From the NCBI GenBank assembly GCA_012064415.1, contig SSNU01000234.1, positions 38,598 through 102,597 of the forward strand: a DNA stretch of 64,000 nucleotides. Reading direction: 5' to 3'. The first letter of the stretch is position 1. Every line of letters begins with the position of its first letter. The notes under the pieces were generated by a model. The model saw only the letters and a list, made by a program, of their open reading frames with translations, had not been told where the DNA came from and did no database searches. This document shows positions 1 to 10,273 of the stretch, piece after piece. Made by a program: the position numbers and the translations under genes. Source of the stretch: Gyrodactylus bullatarudis. Lineage: Eukaryota; Platyhelminthes; Monogenea; Gyrodactylidea; Gyrodactylidae.

Positions 1-276
1 AATAGACTCTTTCCTTACAAAACGATAATTGCAGTCCTTACCTCTCCCTGCCAACACCAACTCAAAAGTTGAACCTGATCAACCAATCAGAGGATTCCAA
101 AATTGCACTAATTTTCTGTATAAATATCTAGCCGGTGTAAGAGTCTGATAAGAACCGGTGAAATAAAAGCTTTATAACTACATATTCACTAGTCTTCCAA
201 TCCTCTTAATGAATTCCTCATTAAATAGCTCTCTGATATTTGTAACGGATGGCTCGTTACTGCTTAGAAGAAGACT
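1..276. other. No gene; LTR-like promoter/poly(A) signals
   Basis: I see no coding region. On the + strand a CCAAT box (83-87), a TATA-like box (about 119-126) and an AATAAA (162-167) follow each other closely, as in the U3-R part of an LTR. The neighbouring gag-like frame is on the opposite strand, so this is not a clean element and I make no firm call. Confidence 0.2.
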
Positions 277-777
277 CTAGGCTTTTCTCCGGTCGTTCAG
301 GCCATTTAATATAACCGCTACCGTCATATTGTCATTGGTTAAGATACTCTTGACAGCTTCGCACATGTGCCTAGCTTTCCTCACGAACTCTTCCTCGGAA
401 AAGTCGCCTTGTGTGAACCTCATCAAGTTGATCAACTCACCGGCCGGTCTTCTCGTGCTTTTGTAGTATTCTTGTATGGTCTTCTTCATTTTTTCATAAT
501 CATTGGTTGCCATTTTGTCCAGAGCGATTTCTTCAAGTGTCCGGTAACTCTCGGGGGTTAAAGATGCTCGGAAGGTCACAGCCATTAATTCCTTTGGTCT
601 ATTAAACGCGAGGCATTCGTCCTCGAATTGTCTGAAGACCCTATTAACATCTTCTATGCTTTCGGGTAACGTAATCATCCTCGTCGCCATTTTGTGTCGG
701 ATGTCCGAACTAGTATTCACAGGGATAGGTTCCATGAAAGTAACACGTGATACTTGAAAAGGTATATTTATATACAT
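277..777 (-). mobile_element. gag-like LTR-retrotransposon fragment
   Basis: An open frame of 166 codons. Its helical, charged composition, with segments such as FRQFEDECLAF, EEFVRKARHMCEAV and a final LNGLNDRRKA, resembles the capsid part of LTR-retrotransposon gag proteins (gypsy or BEL type). No zinc knuckle, protease or reverse transcriptase follows on the minus strand, so only a gag piece remains. Gag is poorly conserved, and the assignment rests on overall character rather than a catalytic motif. It could also be a domesticated gag-derived gene. Confidence 0.45.
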
Positions 778-2378
778 CTATTTAAACAAAAGGGTTTATT
801 CTCTATGGTCTAAACTATCTTTATACCATTTGTTTTAACACCGGTTTAAGCACCGATAGTTTAATATGTATTACATATTATGTAATCTCCTAATACTATG
901 GTTTGACAATGTCTGTAACATGTTCTCTTTCTAAAGCTAGTTTATATTTCTTGAATGTTGAGCTTACGATCTAGATTCTGGAAAAATCTTGATCAAATTC
1001 AATTTCTTGATGAAAAATTTGAGAATTCATACTGTTTTTCTTTATTCAAAAAAATCAGTCTGGCAAGCTCTCTAAAATTTTGAATAATCTTATCTTCTTT
1101 GTCCAGAAATACCAAAATTTCCACAGAAATCTTTAAAGAAATCGAGCAAATAAGCATCAATTTAGAAAATCCACACATGTCATATCGATCGACACAAATT
1201 TAAAGTTTAATCCATTCGCTAAAAAGTTAAAAGGAAACATATACAGGTTTGGAATTTTTATTTTTTCCAATCTCATAATTTATAAGGAATTTTTCAGATC
1301 TGGAACCAGATTCGGAATTAGCATAAAAAATCGCATTAAGATCAATTTATCTCTCCCATTTACCTTAATTTTGAATTTTTCATGACTCTGTGTATGATAG
1401 GCATATTTGTTACTACCCCTGACTTATCAGACGAGAGTTATATACTAATTAGTAATAGAGAAGGACACACAGATCTTCTTGATATTATCATGAGGAATAT
1501 TGTTTAACCTCGTTAAAACTCGTTTGAAGGGGAACGATATTCTGAAAGAGTATTGAGTAACCTCTTGAAATTCCAGTGCCATGCTGTGTATTTTCTGGGA
1601 TCAGACAACCAGTATTTCAAACTCCAATGCTCTAAACAACACTGAAACCCTTAAATCTATCACCTCTCTTTCGACTAACACTGTCGCACCATGTAATCTC
1701 GACGAACTCCTTCAACCACTAGTCAAACAAGACTAAACAGACGCAGCCTCTCTTTCAAAATTCTCCATTAACTAAACTTTAAGCAGACGACTGAACATTT
1801 TTCAACGAGCAATCAATTATAGAGGACCCTTCCTGACAAACAAGGATAAACAGTTCTCTATCCAAGCAACAACAGCTGCATCAGCCCCTGGTTAAAGACA
1901 AAGTCAACCTATCCAATGGATAGTACGATCTTTTGTTGAGTTGCGACCCGAATTAAGCTGATGTTGAAAGATTTTTTTTCAAAACAAAAGTATTTTTATG
2001 ACAAAAATAAACCATACAAAGAAAACTTGGAAAAAATATTTTATTTTGTATGCTAACAAACCTGACTGAAATCTCCCCCTTTTCCATTTTCAAAAATAAA
2101 ATTGTGATTTATTAAATAAAAAAATTTTATTCGCCCTTTTGAAGATAATTTTGCGATATTTTTCATAATTTTTTCCATTTAATTGATGAATAATTTATCT
2201 TTAACCAATGTTTAATTATAATTACACTTATTATTAAACTTTAATAATATCCATTTAAATAATTGTAAATGAAATTTTGTAAAATTATTTTTTCACAATG
2301 AATTCCTAGTTTTTTTTCATTGAATAAGTTATTCTCATTTAATCAGTCATCATAAGATCAAAAATAAGAAGTTAAGAA
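778..2378. other. Gene-free stretch with decayed coding-like DNA
   Basis: No intact gene seen. About 1560-1930 is less A+T-rich than its surroundings and reads as broken coding sequence (on + a piece containing RRLNIFQRAINYRG) interrupted by stops, probably an old retroelement. The rest is A+T-rich. The last 300 bp form the upstream region of the histone-like gene. Confidence 0.35.
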
Positions 2379-2807
2379 ATGAGATCAACATCACAAAATA
2401 ATTCTGTTCAAGATTGCGTGAAATCTTGTCAAGAAGAAAAGAATGCAAGGAAATCGGTAATCAGAAGAAAAAATAGTTTCCTAGATATGGGTTTTATAAT
2501 CTCACCTAAATTGATGAAAAAGAAGATTAAAAATATTACCAAGAAAAGAACTGCTAATTCTGCTGGGGCATTCACCTCAAAAGTAATAGAATCCCTAGTT
2601 AGGGACGTTTTTGAGGAAGAAAAAAAAGTAAGAAATGATTCGAATTCAAGAAGAGTAAAATCACGAAGTCTTCATATGGCTATGAAGAAAAATCCTGAGC
2701 TTAACCAAGTTGTAGAAAATGCTATAATTAGAGAGGGGGGCTTCGTCCCTTCAACTAATCTAAACGTCAGCAAGAAGTCAAAAGGCCAATCAGAGTCAGA
2801 ATGTTAA
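2379..2807 (+). CDS. Highly divergent histone H2A-like protein
   Basis: Intronless, 142 aa. After a basic tail of about 32 residues, residues about 37-125 can be aligned by eye with the H2A fold. The clearest match is the C-terminal half: VKSRSLHMAMKKNPELN corresponds to the H2A segment ending RNDEELN, followed by IIREGGFVPST where canonical H2A has IAQGGVLPNI. Acidic-patch positions are partly kept: Glu at 56 and 64 and Asp at 61 by H2A numbering, but the usual D90 and E91 are Asn and Pro. The tail end (GQSESEC) is not the H2A.X SQ motif. AATAAA follows 13 nt after the stop and no histone stem-loop is seen, so the message is probably polyadenylated. A germline or chromatin-specialised variant is inference. 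Confidence 0.7.
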   Translation: MRSTSQNNSVQDCVKSCQEEKNARKSVIRRKNSFLDMGFIISPKLMKKKIKNITKKRTANSAGAFTSKVIESLVRDVFEEEKKVRNDSNSRRVKSRSLHMAMKKNPELNQVVENAIIREGGFVPSTNLNVSKKSKGQSESEC

Positions 2808-3159
2808 ATAATATTCCGTCAATAAACAAACGTTCAAGTTAACCTCAGATTTTTATTTCTACTCAAGTAGTTAAGAGATGCTCAAGGGTATTTTAAAAAA
2901 TTGTTATTTAGATTAGATAAAAAATTCTATTTATTTTTTCATTTCAAAGTTTATTCGGACATGAATGGCATAGAATAATTATTTCTTAACCGAAGATTAT
3001 GAAGAGTAACTGGAATCTTAAATTTGATAGTCTTTGAGAGGGGAATCCTTGACTAATTTGATTTGTAGCTTACTATAACTCAACAGTATCTTGCAAAAGA
3101 TTGAACATTAGCAATCAATAATATTAGAAAAGAATTCGAATAGAACATATTGAAGTCAG

Positions 3160-3972
3160 TTAGTTTTTAGCTTCAGGATCTTCTCCCTCAGGTGGTTCGG
3201 AAGTCCAGAGTGTGAGATTGTCTCTAAGGAGTTGCATGATAAGAGTTGAATCTTTGTAACATTCTTCAGAGAGAGTGTCGAGATGAGCAATAGCTTCATC
3301 AAATGCCTCTTTTGCCAATTTACAGGCAGTGTCGGAATTTCTCATAATTTCATAGTAAAATACGGAGTAGTTGAGAGCTAAACCGAGGCGAATGGGATGA
3401 GTTGTACTGAGATGTTCCTTAGCATGTATAGTTGCATTCTTGTAAGCATCAAGAGACTTGTCAACGACGCCTGCACGACCAGGTTCGGAAGCTACCTCAG
3501 CTAGGTATCTGTAGTAGTCACCCTCCATTTTCAAGTAGAATACTTTACTTTCCTCGGTTGAGGCATGAGGAGTGAGGAATTTATTCAACAAGTTCTAGTA
3601 AAGACAAATTTAGTAAACGATAAAAACGTGAAAAAAAATTCAACTAACTAGCACTTCCTGGCAAATTGCATCAAGCTCTCCTTCGATCTTGGCTTTATAA
3701 TTGACTGAATGATGTTTCTTGATATCATTTTTAGTGTTGATGTGAGTGCTTTCAAGAATTCTCCAGGCAGATCTTCTAGATCCAACGACATTTTTATATG
3801 CAACAGAGAGTAGATTCCTTTCTTCGTTGTTCAATTCAGTTGATTGCTCAGTGACTTGCTTCATGGCTGCAGCCATGTCATCGTATCTTTCAGCTTGCTC
3901 GGCAAGTTTGGCGATAGTCAGAAGAGCCTCTCTATCGAGTTCAGTGTTACCGGTCACCCAGGAAGTAGTCAT
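3160..3972 (-). CDS. YWHA family: 14-3-3 phosphoprotein-binding adaptor
   Basis: Two exons (3649-3972 and 3160-3594) with a 54-nt GT..AG intron give 252 aa, normal family length. The protein is an all-helical dimeric adaptor that binds phosphoserine/phosphothreonine motifs in the cytosol. Both family signatures are present: [10 protein letters not shown] in exon 1 and [18 protein letters not shown] near the C terminus. The binding-groove Lys/Arg/Tyr positions are present ([17 protein letters not shown]). The C-terminal tail is acidic. Features such as [10 protein letters not shown] and the overall pattern are compatible with the epsilon class, but isoform assignment needs a tree. It is transcribed divergently from the tyrosyl-tRNA synthetase gene. 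Confidence 0.97.
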
Positions 3973-4208
3973 TTTGTGTGTTGATTTTCAAGTTTAATGA
4001 TAATATATATAATAAAATATGAAAATTTATTAATTTAAACACTTATTTTTGTTATTTTTTAATTTCAATATCATAATAATTTGATCATAAATTGGATATA
4101 ATCAACTCTGATCAGATTATTATTCACCTTTTAAAACAAACTAACAATTATCAGTATTGGAAAAATAAATTTTGTTCTTAACTGTTAAATTTATAAAATT
4201 TTTCTACG
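3973..4208. promoter_or_regulatory. Shared divergent promoter region, 14-3-3 / YARS1
   Basis: 236 bp of A+T-rich DNA separate the two start codons, so the promoters of both divergent genes must lie here or overlap. No clear TATA box or other defined element was recognised. Confidence 0.45.
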
Positions 4209-7200
4209 ATGATTAACTATGATCATATAACTCGTAATCTACAAGTAATTTTATTTCGCTATAACTGTAGGAAGTCACCGGTTCTGCTAATCTTAGGGAA
4301 TACTGCTCCAAAAATGAGCTAACTATTTATTGGGGTACAGCTACAACCGGAAAGCCGCATGTTGCTTATTTTGTTCCAATCATCAAAATTGGTGACATGT
4401 TGTCTTCTGGAGCTCATGTTAAGATCCTTTTTGCAGATCTGCACGCCTATTTGGATAATATGAAAGCACCTTGGAATTTATTAGCCTCCAGAACAGAATA
4501 CTATCAGCATTTAATAAAAAATATGCTTATATCAGTAAATGTGCCCATAGACAAGTTGACATTCGTCAAAGGAACTGATTATCAACTTTCTTCTGAATAC
4601 TCTTATGATGTTTTTAAAATTTGTACTTATGTAAGTATTCATGATGCTAAGAAAGCTGGGTCGGAAACACTGAAAAAAGTTTCCAATCCTCTAGTATCAG
4701 GCCTTCTATATCCTCTTCTACAAGCTCTGGATGAAGAATATTTAAAATGTGATGCACAATTTGGAGGTGTTGATCAGCGCAAGATATTTATGCTTGCAGA
4801 AAAAGCATGTTTATTTCTAATCTTTTAGTATTTGCCTCAGATTGGTTACAAGAAACGAATTCATTTGATGAATCCAATGATCCCCGGACTAATGGGAGAT
4901 AAAATGTCATCTTCTGAGCCTGACTCAAAAATTGACATTCTAGACTCAGAAAATCTATTGAAGGATAAACTCTCTAAAGCCAAATGTATTGAAGGCATGT
5001 CAGCTGTAGAAGGGAATGGATTACTCTCATTCATTAAATACGTCAAGTTCCCATTAGAAGGTTGTCTATTTTAATTTTTTAATCATCATTTTTTAGAAAC
5101 AGAGAGCTTTGAAAAAAAATTCAAAGAATTTGAAAAAAGTTACCTTGATAATAAAATTAGTTCTGAAGATTTGAAAAATGAAGTTTTCAAAACTCTGAAT
5201 TCGAAAATGACGTCCATCCGAGAAGCATTCTCTTCTAAAGAGATGATAAACCTGATATCTAAGGCTTATCCTGATAACGAAAATTGTAATTATATTTTTT
5301 CAGTTTAATAGTACATTTTACTAATTTTGTATCTAGTTTCAGAAGAAAAGTCCCTAGAAGATCCTGCCTTTCTCCATAAATCTCTCAATTTCAAAATTGA
5401 TGTTCCACTAAAGGAAGATGCTGAAAACAAAATCAAACAAATTATTGAACAGTATTGCATGGGAGAATTCACCTCAAAAGTAGAAAATGCAGTTCGAGAG
5501 TGCATTAGAAATAAAAAACCTCTGCGATTCTGTTGGTCAATTGATCCTTCTCGTATGCTTCACGCTGGTCATTTAATTCCTATATTTATGCTCGCTAAAC
5601 TTTCCACAATCGATGGTGTTGAATGTGTGATCATTGTCAGGGATTTGGAAACTATTCTTAAAAAAAAATATTCTCTGGACGAAGCCAAGGCCAAAGGAAA
5701 ACTCTGCATTGCTCTTATTGACGGTATTTTGCTTAAATCTCAAGCTAGCATGGAAAGCGTCAGGTTGATCCAGGAGACTGGTTTCCAATTCAACTCGTGA
5801 GAGGCTATTCAAATTTTATAAAAATTTTAATTTTAATTTTCTTTAATCTCAAGGTCATTCATGCTGTCATTCTATCGACTGTTGAGCTTAGTTCCTGAAA
5901 AATCAGCTGCTCTTGCTTCGGGTATCGATTCGAACATTATCGATCCCCATGAAGATGATGAGACTAGCTCGTATGGCTCAATTAAACTTGGGAAAATATT
6001 AATTCCAATTTTGAGAATGTTGAATAATTACTTTTCCCGCTCTGGAATCATAATCTCTAAACCATCATCTATTCTCAATGAAGAAGTCTTTGAGAGAGAA
6101 GTAAATTATTATTAAAAATTTATACATTTTGATAAATGTTAATCGATCTTATCCCACAGAGCTTTCCCCTCTTTGACAAAAGCTACACTTCAGCTCTTCG
6201 CATATCAACATACATGTTACCATCTTTACAACTCGATTCAAATGGAAATTATCTTCCTATGTTGGCCATGATTCCTTCTATGCGTTCAGCAGAAGCCCAA
6301 CAATCAACTAATGCATTACAAACCGCTCAGTTAGCTGAAGATTCCACTATTAGCCTACTGGAACCCATTTCAGATGAAGCTATGGTTATTCTCCCCGGAA
6401 TAAAGAAGAAAATCAAAAAAGCCTTTTGTGAACCGGAAAATGCAGAGAAAAATCCTGTTCTTGAAATTTTCAAAAATCTAGTTGTAAAAATATTTCTTGA
6501 GCCAAACTCAGATTTAGTGATTGATCGTTCAGAAAAGAATGGGGGTAAACTTTTGTTGGGTTCATCTGGAGATGATCTTGCTGTAAAAATTGAAAATTTG
6601 TGTCAGAAATTCAGGGAAGGGACTCTTCATCCGGGAGACTTGAAAGATGCCCTGATTGGAAAAATTCAATTTTTCGTTGAAAATTTGATTAATTCAATTG
6701 AAAAACCTGAGTTGCCCAAACTCCTCAACGAAGCCTTTCCGAAGGTTCAGAAGAAGAAATGTGCTAAAAATACATCATCAGACCCTAAAAAGAATGATTC
6801 GACTCAGAATCCTGATAAAAATAATCGTAATTCTCTCCAAAATAATTATTTAAAAATGAATAACAAATATTTTCTTTAGTTGAACCACATGAAAGGGCTA
6901 ACTTCAAAATAGGCATGATAAAGTCAGTGGAAAAAGTAAGAAATAATTGAATTGAATTCTCTTAATCTCTTTACTAATTTTCATCTTCGAAGCATCCCGA
7001 TGCTGATAGTCTGTTGGTTGAAAAAGTGGATTTTGGAGAAGAAAATCTTGTGACAGTTGTTAGTGGTCTTGCTGAACTCTTTCCTGAATCCAAGTTACTT
7101 AACAGATATGGAATATTTGTTACAAATTTGAAACCTGCTAAAATGCGAGGCATATCTTCAGAGGTAATTCGAAATATTTAATCATTTCTTAAGGCTATGT

Positions 7201-7514
7201 TATTATGTGCAAGCAACACGAATGAAAATGGAAGTAAAAAAGTACAACCTCTTGATATTCCCAACAACTGTGCTAGGCCTGAATTTTTGGGTAAAAGAGT
7301 TATATTTAGAGATCCTAAAAGTAAAATATTCGATATTGATCAAATCCCTAATCCGGATGACAAACTAAATCAAAAAATATGGGATGTTATCTGTGAAAAA
7401 ATGAGAACAACTTCCGATAATAAAGTTTCTTATGATGGCAGGTTGATTTTTACCTGTCCAAATGGGGAAGAGGTCATGTGTGTTAATCTGCCTGAAGGAT
7501 CAGTGGTAAAATGA
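4209..7514 (+). CDS. YARS1: Double-length tyrosyl-tRNA synthetase with EMAPII tail
   Basis: Ten exons (4209-4244, 4271-4804, 4829-5060, 5097-5285, 5337-5796, 5854-6100, 6160-6826, 6880-6935, 6993-7164, 7195-7514) encode 970 aa in one unbroken frame; human cytosolic TyrRS has about 528. Residues 1-330 are a complete TyrRS unit: PHVAYF (HIGH equivalent, 41-46), [11 protein letters not shown] tyrosine pocket, KMSSS (215-219) and anticodon domain. Residues about 331-790 are a second, degenerate unit with HAGH (406-409), no pocket motif and no KMSSS, but a clear KKAFCEP anticodon-domain start (about 650). Residues about 790-970 are the EMAPII-like tRNA-binding domain ([26 protein letters not shown]). 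Introns are 24-59 nt; the second is GC..AG. It charges tRNA-Tyr in the cytosol; unit 1 is predicted active. AATAAA lies at 7545. Confidence 0.93.
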
Positions 7515-7814
7515 TAAATCCTATTTAACCAAAATCACTTGAACAATAAATTTTATTTGATTTCTGAAAATTATTTCCTTTTTATGCCACTTTAAGATTA
7601 CTAGCCAGCCTAATTGTTGAAATTCCGACAGAAAAAAAACATATCAATTAAAATTTGTTTCTATTTTACTTTTAATTGGAAATATCAATAAGATTTATTT
7701 TTCCTTAAAAATTTTTTCAACAATTTGAATTTGTAAAACTTCTCTTTAAAAAGCATAAACAAATAAATAACTCAATGTTCTATAAAAATTGTTTTAACAG
7801 ATAATAAATACAAA
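7515..7814. other. YARS1-WDR82 intergenic spacer
   Basis: 300 bp with no ORF of note. It holds the YARS1 poly(A) signal (7545-7550) and, just before WDR82, a pyrimidine-rich run ending TTTTAACAG at about 7800. That looks like a splice acceptor upstream of the start codon and could be a cis or trans acceptor. Confidence 0.4.
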
Positions 7815-8853
7815 ATGGGATCAAAAATAAAGCTAACTGATCCTATAGTAAAGACGTTTAAAGCAGTCAAATATTTCTCAGAAAATTCAGATAAACTCAA
7901 CTCATTCAGTTTTTCTCATAATGGAGAGTTTCTCATAACGAGTAGTAATGACGATCAAATGGTCATTTTTGATTGCTTTAATGGTTGTCCTAAAAGAACC
8001 CTGAACAGTAAAAAATACGGAGTTAACTTGATTAATTTTACACATTCTAATACAACAGCTATTCATTCATCTACAAAAATTGATGGTTAGTTTATCTTCA
8101 AAAATAATATAAATAAACTATATTTTACTTTCTATTTCAGATACAATCAGATACCTTTCTTTGCATGATAATAAATACATAAGGTATTTTCAAGGACATT
8201 CACAGCGTGTTGTCTCTCTTTGTATGTCCCCACTTGATGATACATTTATATCTGGTTCACTTGATCAGACTCTCAAACTATGGGATTTAAGATCACAAAA
8301 TTGTCACGGTGTCTTGAACTTGTCAAGTACGCCATGTGCGGCTTTTGATCCTGAAGGTCTCATTTTCGCTGCTGGAATCGACTCCAAATTTGTAAAGCTT
8401 TATGATCTCCGCTCATTTGATAAAGGGCCATTCACATCATTTCATATTAACGAGAAGAATAATTCAGATTGGAAAAGTCTAAAATTTTCTCCAGACGGAA
8501 GATACATTCTTGTTTCTACTGATAAAATTGGTCTCTATTTGATAGATGCGTTCAATGGAAATTTAGTTCATTCATTCCCATTGCTTCTTGGTTCTGGTGA
8601 GGAGTTGGAATGGAGCGCATGCTTCAGTCCTGATAGTCAATATGTTTTAGTTGGATCTTCCGAAGGTGTTATTCATGTTTGGAATTCAAATAATGGAATG
8701 CGAGTTTGCGACCTTGTTGGTTTTGAATCCGCTTCAAATCAAATGCACAAATCAATGCATTGTATTTCATTCAATCCAAAGTTTTGTTTGATTGCTACAG
8801 GAACACATCAAACCTCGTTCTGGTTGCCCTTTATAGATGATTTGAATGAATAA
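7815..8853 (+). CDS. WDR82: WDR82 / Swd2 WD-repeat protein
   Basis: Two exons (7815-8085 and 8141-8853, 55-nt intron) give 327 aa. The protein is a WD40 beta-propeller subunit of SET1/COMPASS H3K4 methyltransferase and of the PNUTS-PP1 complex, acting in the nucleus on RNA polymerase II. It closely follows animal WDR82: TIRYLSLHDNKYIRYF, DDTFISGSLDQTLKLWDLR, FDPEGLIFAAG and KLYDLRSFDKGPF are nearly family-identical, and the C terminus ends FWLPFIDD as expected. Length matches the usual 313 plus a short N-terminal extension. It sits 300 bp behind YARS1 and 101 bp ahead of NTAQ1 on the same strand. Confidence 0.97.
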
Positions 8854-8854
8854 A
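8849..8854 (+). terminator. AATAAA poly(A) signal overlapping WDR82 stop
   Basis: The hexamer overlaps the WDR82 TAA stop codon (8851-8853). A cleavage site must follow within the 101-bp gap before NTAQ1, which leaves a very short 3' UTR. Confidence 0.5.
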
Positions 8855-8954
8855 TAATTTTTATAAGCCTATTTCTTAACAATCTTTGGAAATTCCAATT
8901 TTTAATGATAAAATTGCTTCAAAATCTAAAAGCTATTCGTTTATAATTACGTAG

Positions 8955-9553
8955 ATGGAGAGCGTGGAGTACACAAAATATTTTTGGTGAGTTAATTTTA
9001 TTTAATTTGATTTCTGAAATTATTTTTTGACTGAAAATACTTTAGTGAGGAGAATATTTATCAACTTGCTGAATTGTTTCAGCAGAAAAACAAAGAATGT
9101 TTTGTATGTTTCATCAGTAATAAAATGAAAAAAGCACCAGTTTACTTTCAAAAGGAATATGATGATTCAAACCCGGTAGTCTGGGATTATCATGTTATCT
9201 TGATCTCTAAAGAACGAGAGAAATTTATGGTTTATGACTTCGATACCAAATTAAATCAACCAGAAAGCTTTTCTACATATGTAAAGTTGGCTTTAAGAGA
9301 AGTTGAAGGATTCGAAAAAATATATCGAGTTATAAAGGGAGAAGATTACGTGAACTACTTTTCAAGTAATCGTTCCCACATGAAGAAAGATGGAAAATTT
9401 GTTTGTACACCTCCAAAATACCCAAACATAATGTCAGCAAAATCAGAAAATGATAACACATTTCCCAACTACATCAATATGGTTGATGATAGTAATTTAT
9501 ATTACGGAAAATTATATAACTTGAAGGATTTAATCGATAAATTTCAAATATAG
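8955..9553 (+). CDS. NTAQ1: Protein N-terminal glutamine amidohydrolase
   Basis: Two exons (8955-8986 and 9046-9553, 59-nt intron) give 179 aa. The enzyme deamidates N-terminal Gln to Glu in the Arg/N-degron pathway. The catalytic triad is visible: Cys in YFCEENIY, whose codon is split by the intron; His in WDYHVIL; Asp in YDFDT. DRSHMKK-type sequence (NRSHMKKDGK) and the closing YTLKEF-like motif (YNLKDLIDKF) also match the family. The start was chosen because exon 1 supplies the conserved Y-x-C-E-E-N junction. A splice-acceptor-like TACGTAG touches the start codon. The stop lies 12 bp from that of convergent MRPS10, so their 3' UTRs must overlap. Confidence 0.93.
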
Positions 9554-9565
9554 TACACTATTCAA

Positions 9566-10082
9566 TTAAGAGTTCACTTTGGAAATTAAAAATTCAGACA
9601 GGGGGTTCAACTTTATTTTTTCTATGTCCATAGAGATACCTTCGGGTAAGTTTCTTTGTAAATATTCGAGGAGAATTTTAGCTGTACTGCCTGTAATTTC
9701 TGAGAATGTTATGTGTTTGTAGAAGGTGCGAATTTCATACTGACGTTGATGCTTCTTGTTAATGAATGGGCTCTTATTGAGTGAATATCGGTCGAATATC
9801 GGACGATTCAAGGTTTTTCTATTCATCAATTAAGAAGAATTAATCTTACACATGCATCTTGAGTTCCAAGTTTTCAGCAACCTCGTTGAGAAAGATGTGG
9901 TATGACCTCAATACTGCAGATTCATGAGATTTTAATGTCAAATTAACTTTTTCATATAAGTCGTCTAAATTTTCAATCTGAGACTTGATAACATGATTTG
10001 TTAAGGATCTGGAAAATTTCTGGTTTATTGCTAGCAATGTACTAAAATTTGAGATGGGCAATCTGAAATAGCTCAGGAACAT
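9566..10082 (-). CDS. MRPS10: Mitochondrial ribosomal protein uS10m
   Basis: Two exons (9850-10082 and 9566-9818) joined by a 31-nt intron give 161 aa. It is a component of the mitochondrial small ribosomal subunit. Family-diagnostic stretches are SHESAVLRSYHIFL, NKKHQRQYEIRT, EITGSTAKILLEYLQRNLPE and GISMDIEK. The first about 30 residues are Arg/Ser-rich with few acidic residues (RLPISNFSTLL, FSRSL) and fit a mitochondrial presequence. The protein is shorter than vertebrate MRPS10, mainly at the N terminus. Divergent from RNASEH2B and convergent with NTAQ1. Confidence 0.92.
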
Positions 10083-10273
10083 GAGGTGATGTATGAGTTG
10101 AAGAATGAGAGATTAAGTAGAAATTTAAATGAATAAAATTTTTTGAATCTGTGCGATGTAGTCAGTGAATTAAAATTCTTAATTCATTATTGATATTTAC
10201 AAATTGTTTCAGTTAGTAACAGTTACAAAATTTTATCATTTAAAATGAGTAATTTTCTGTAAATCATATAATC
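10083..10273. promoter_or_regulatory. Shared divergent promoter region, MRPS10 / RNASEH2B
   Basis: 191 bp separate the start codons of two divergent genes. No canonical core-promoter motif was recognised. Confidence 0.4.

Noticed and set aside
2821..2860. Histone 3' stem-loop after the H2A-like gene
   Set aside because: No GC-rich 6-bp stem with a four-base loop is present; an AATAAA is found instead.
5286..5303. An 18-nt intron in YARS1 (GTAATT..TTTCAG)
   Set aside because: Splicing there leads to an in-frame TAA within a few codons. The 51-nt alternative keeps the frame.
4209..7514. Two separate tandem TyrRS genes
   Set aside because: No stop, start codon or poly(A) signal separates the units. 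The 51-nt intron 5286-5336 joins them in phase, and only the second unit is followed by EMAPII.
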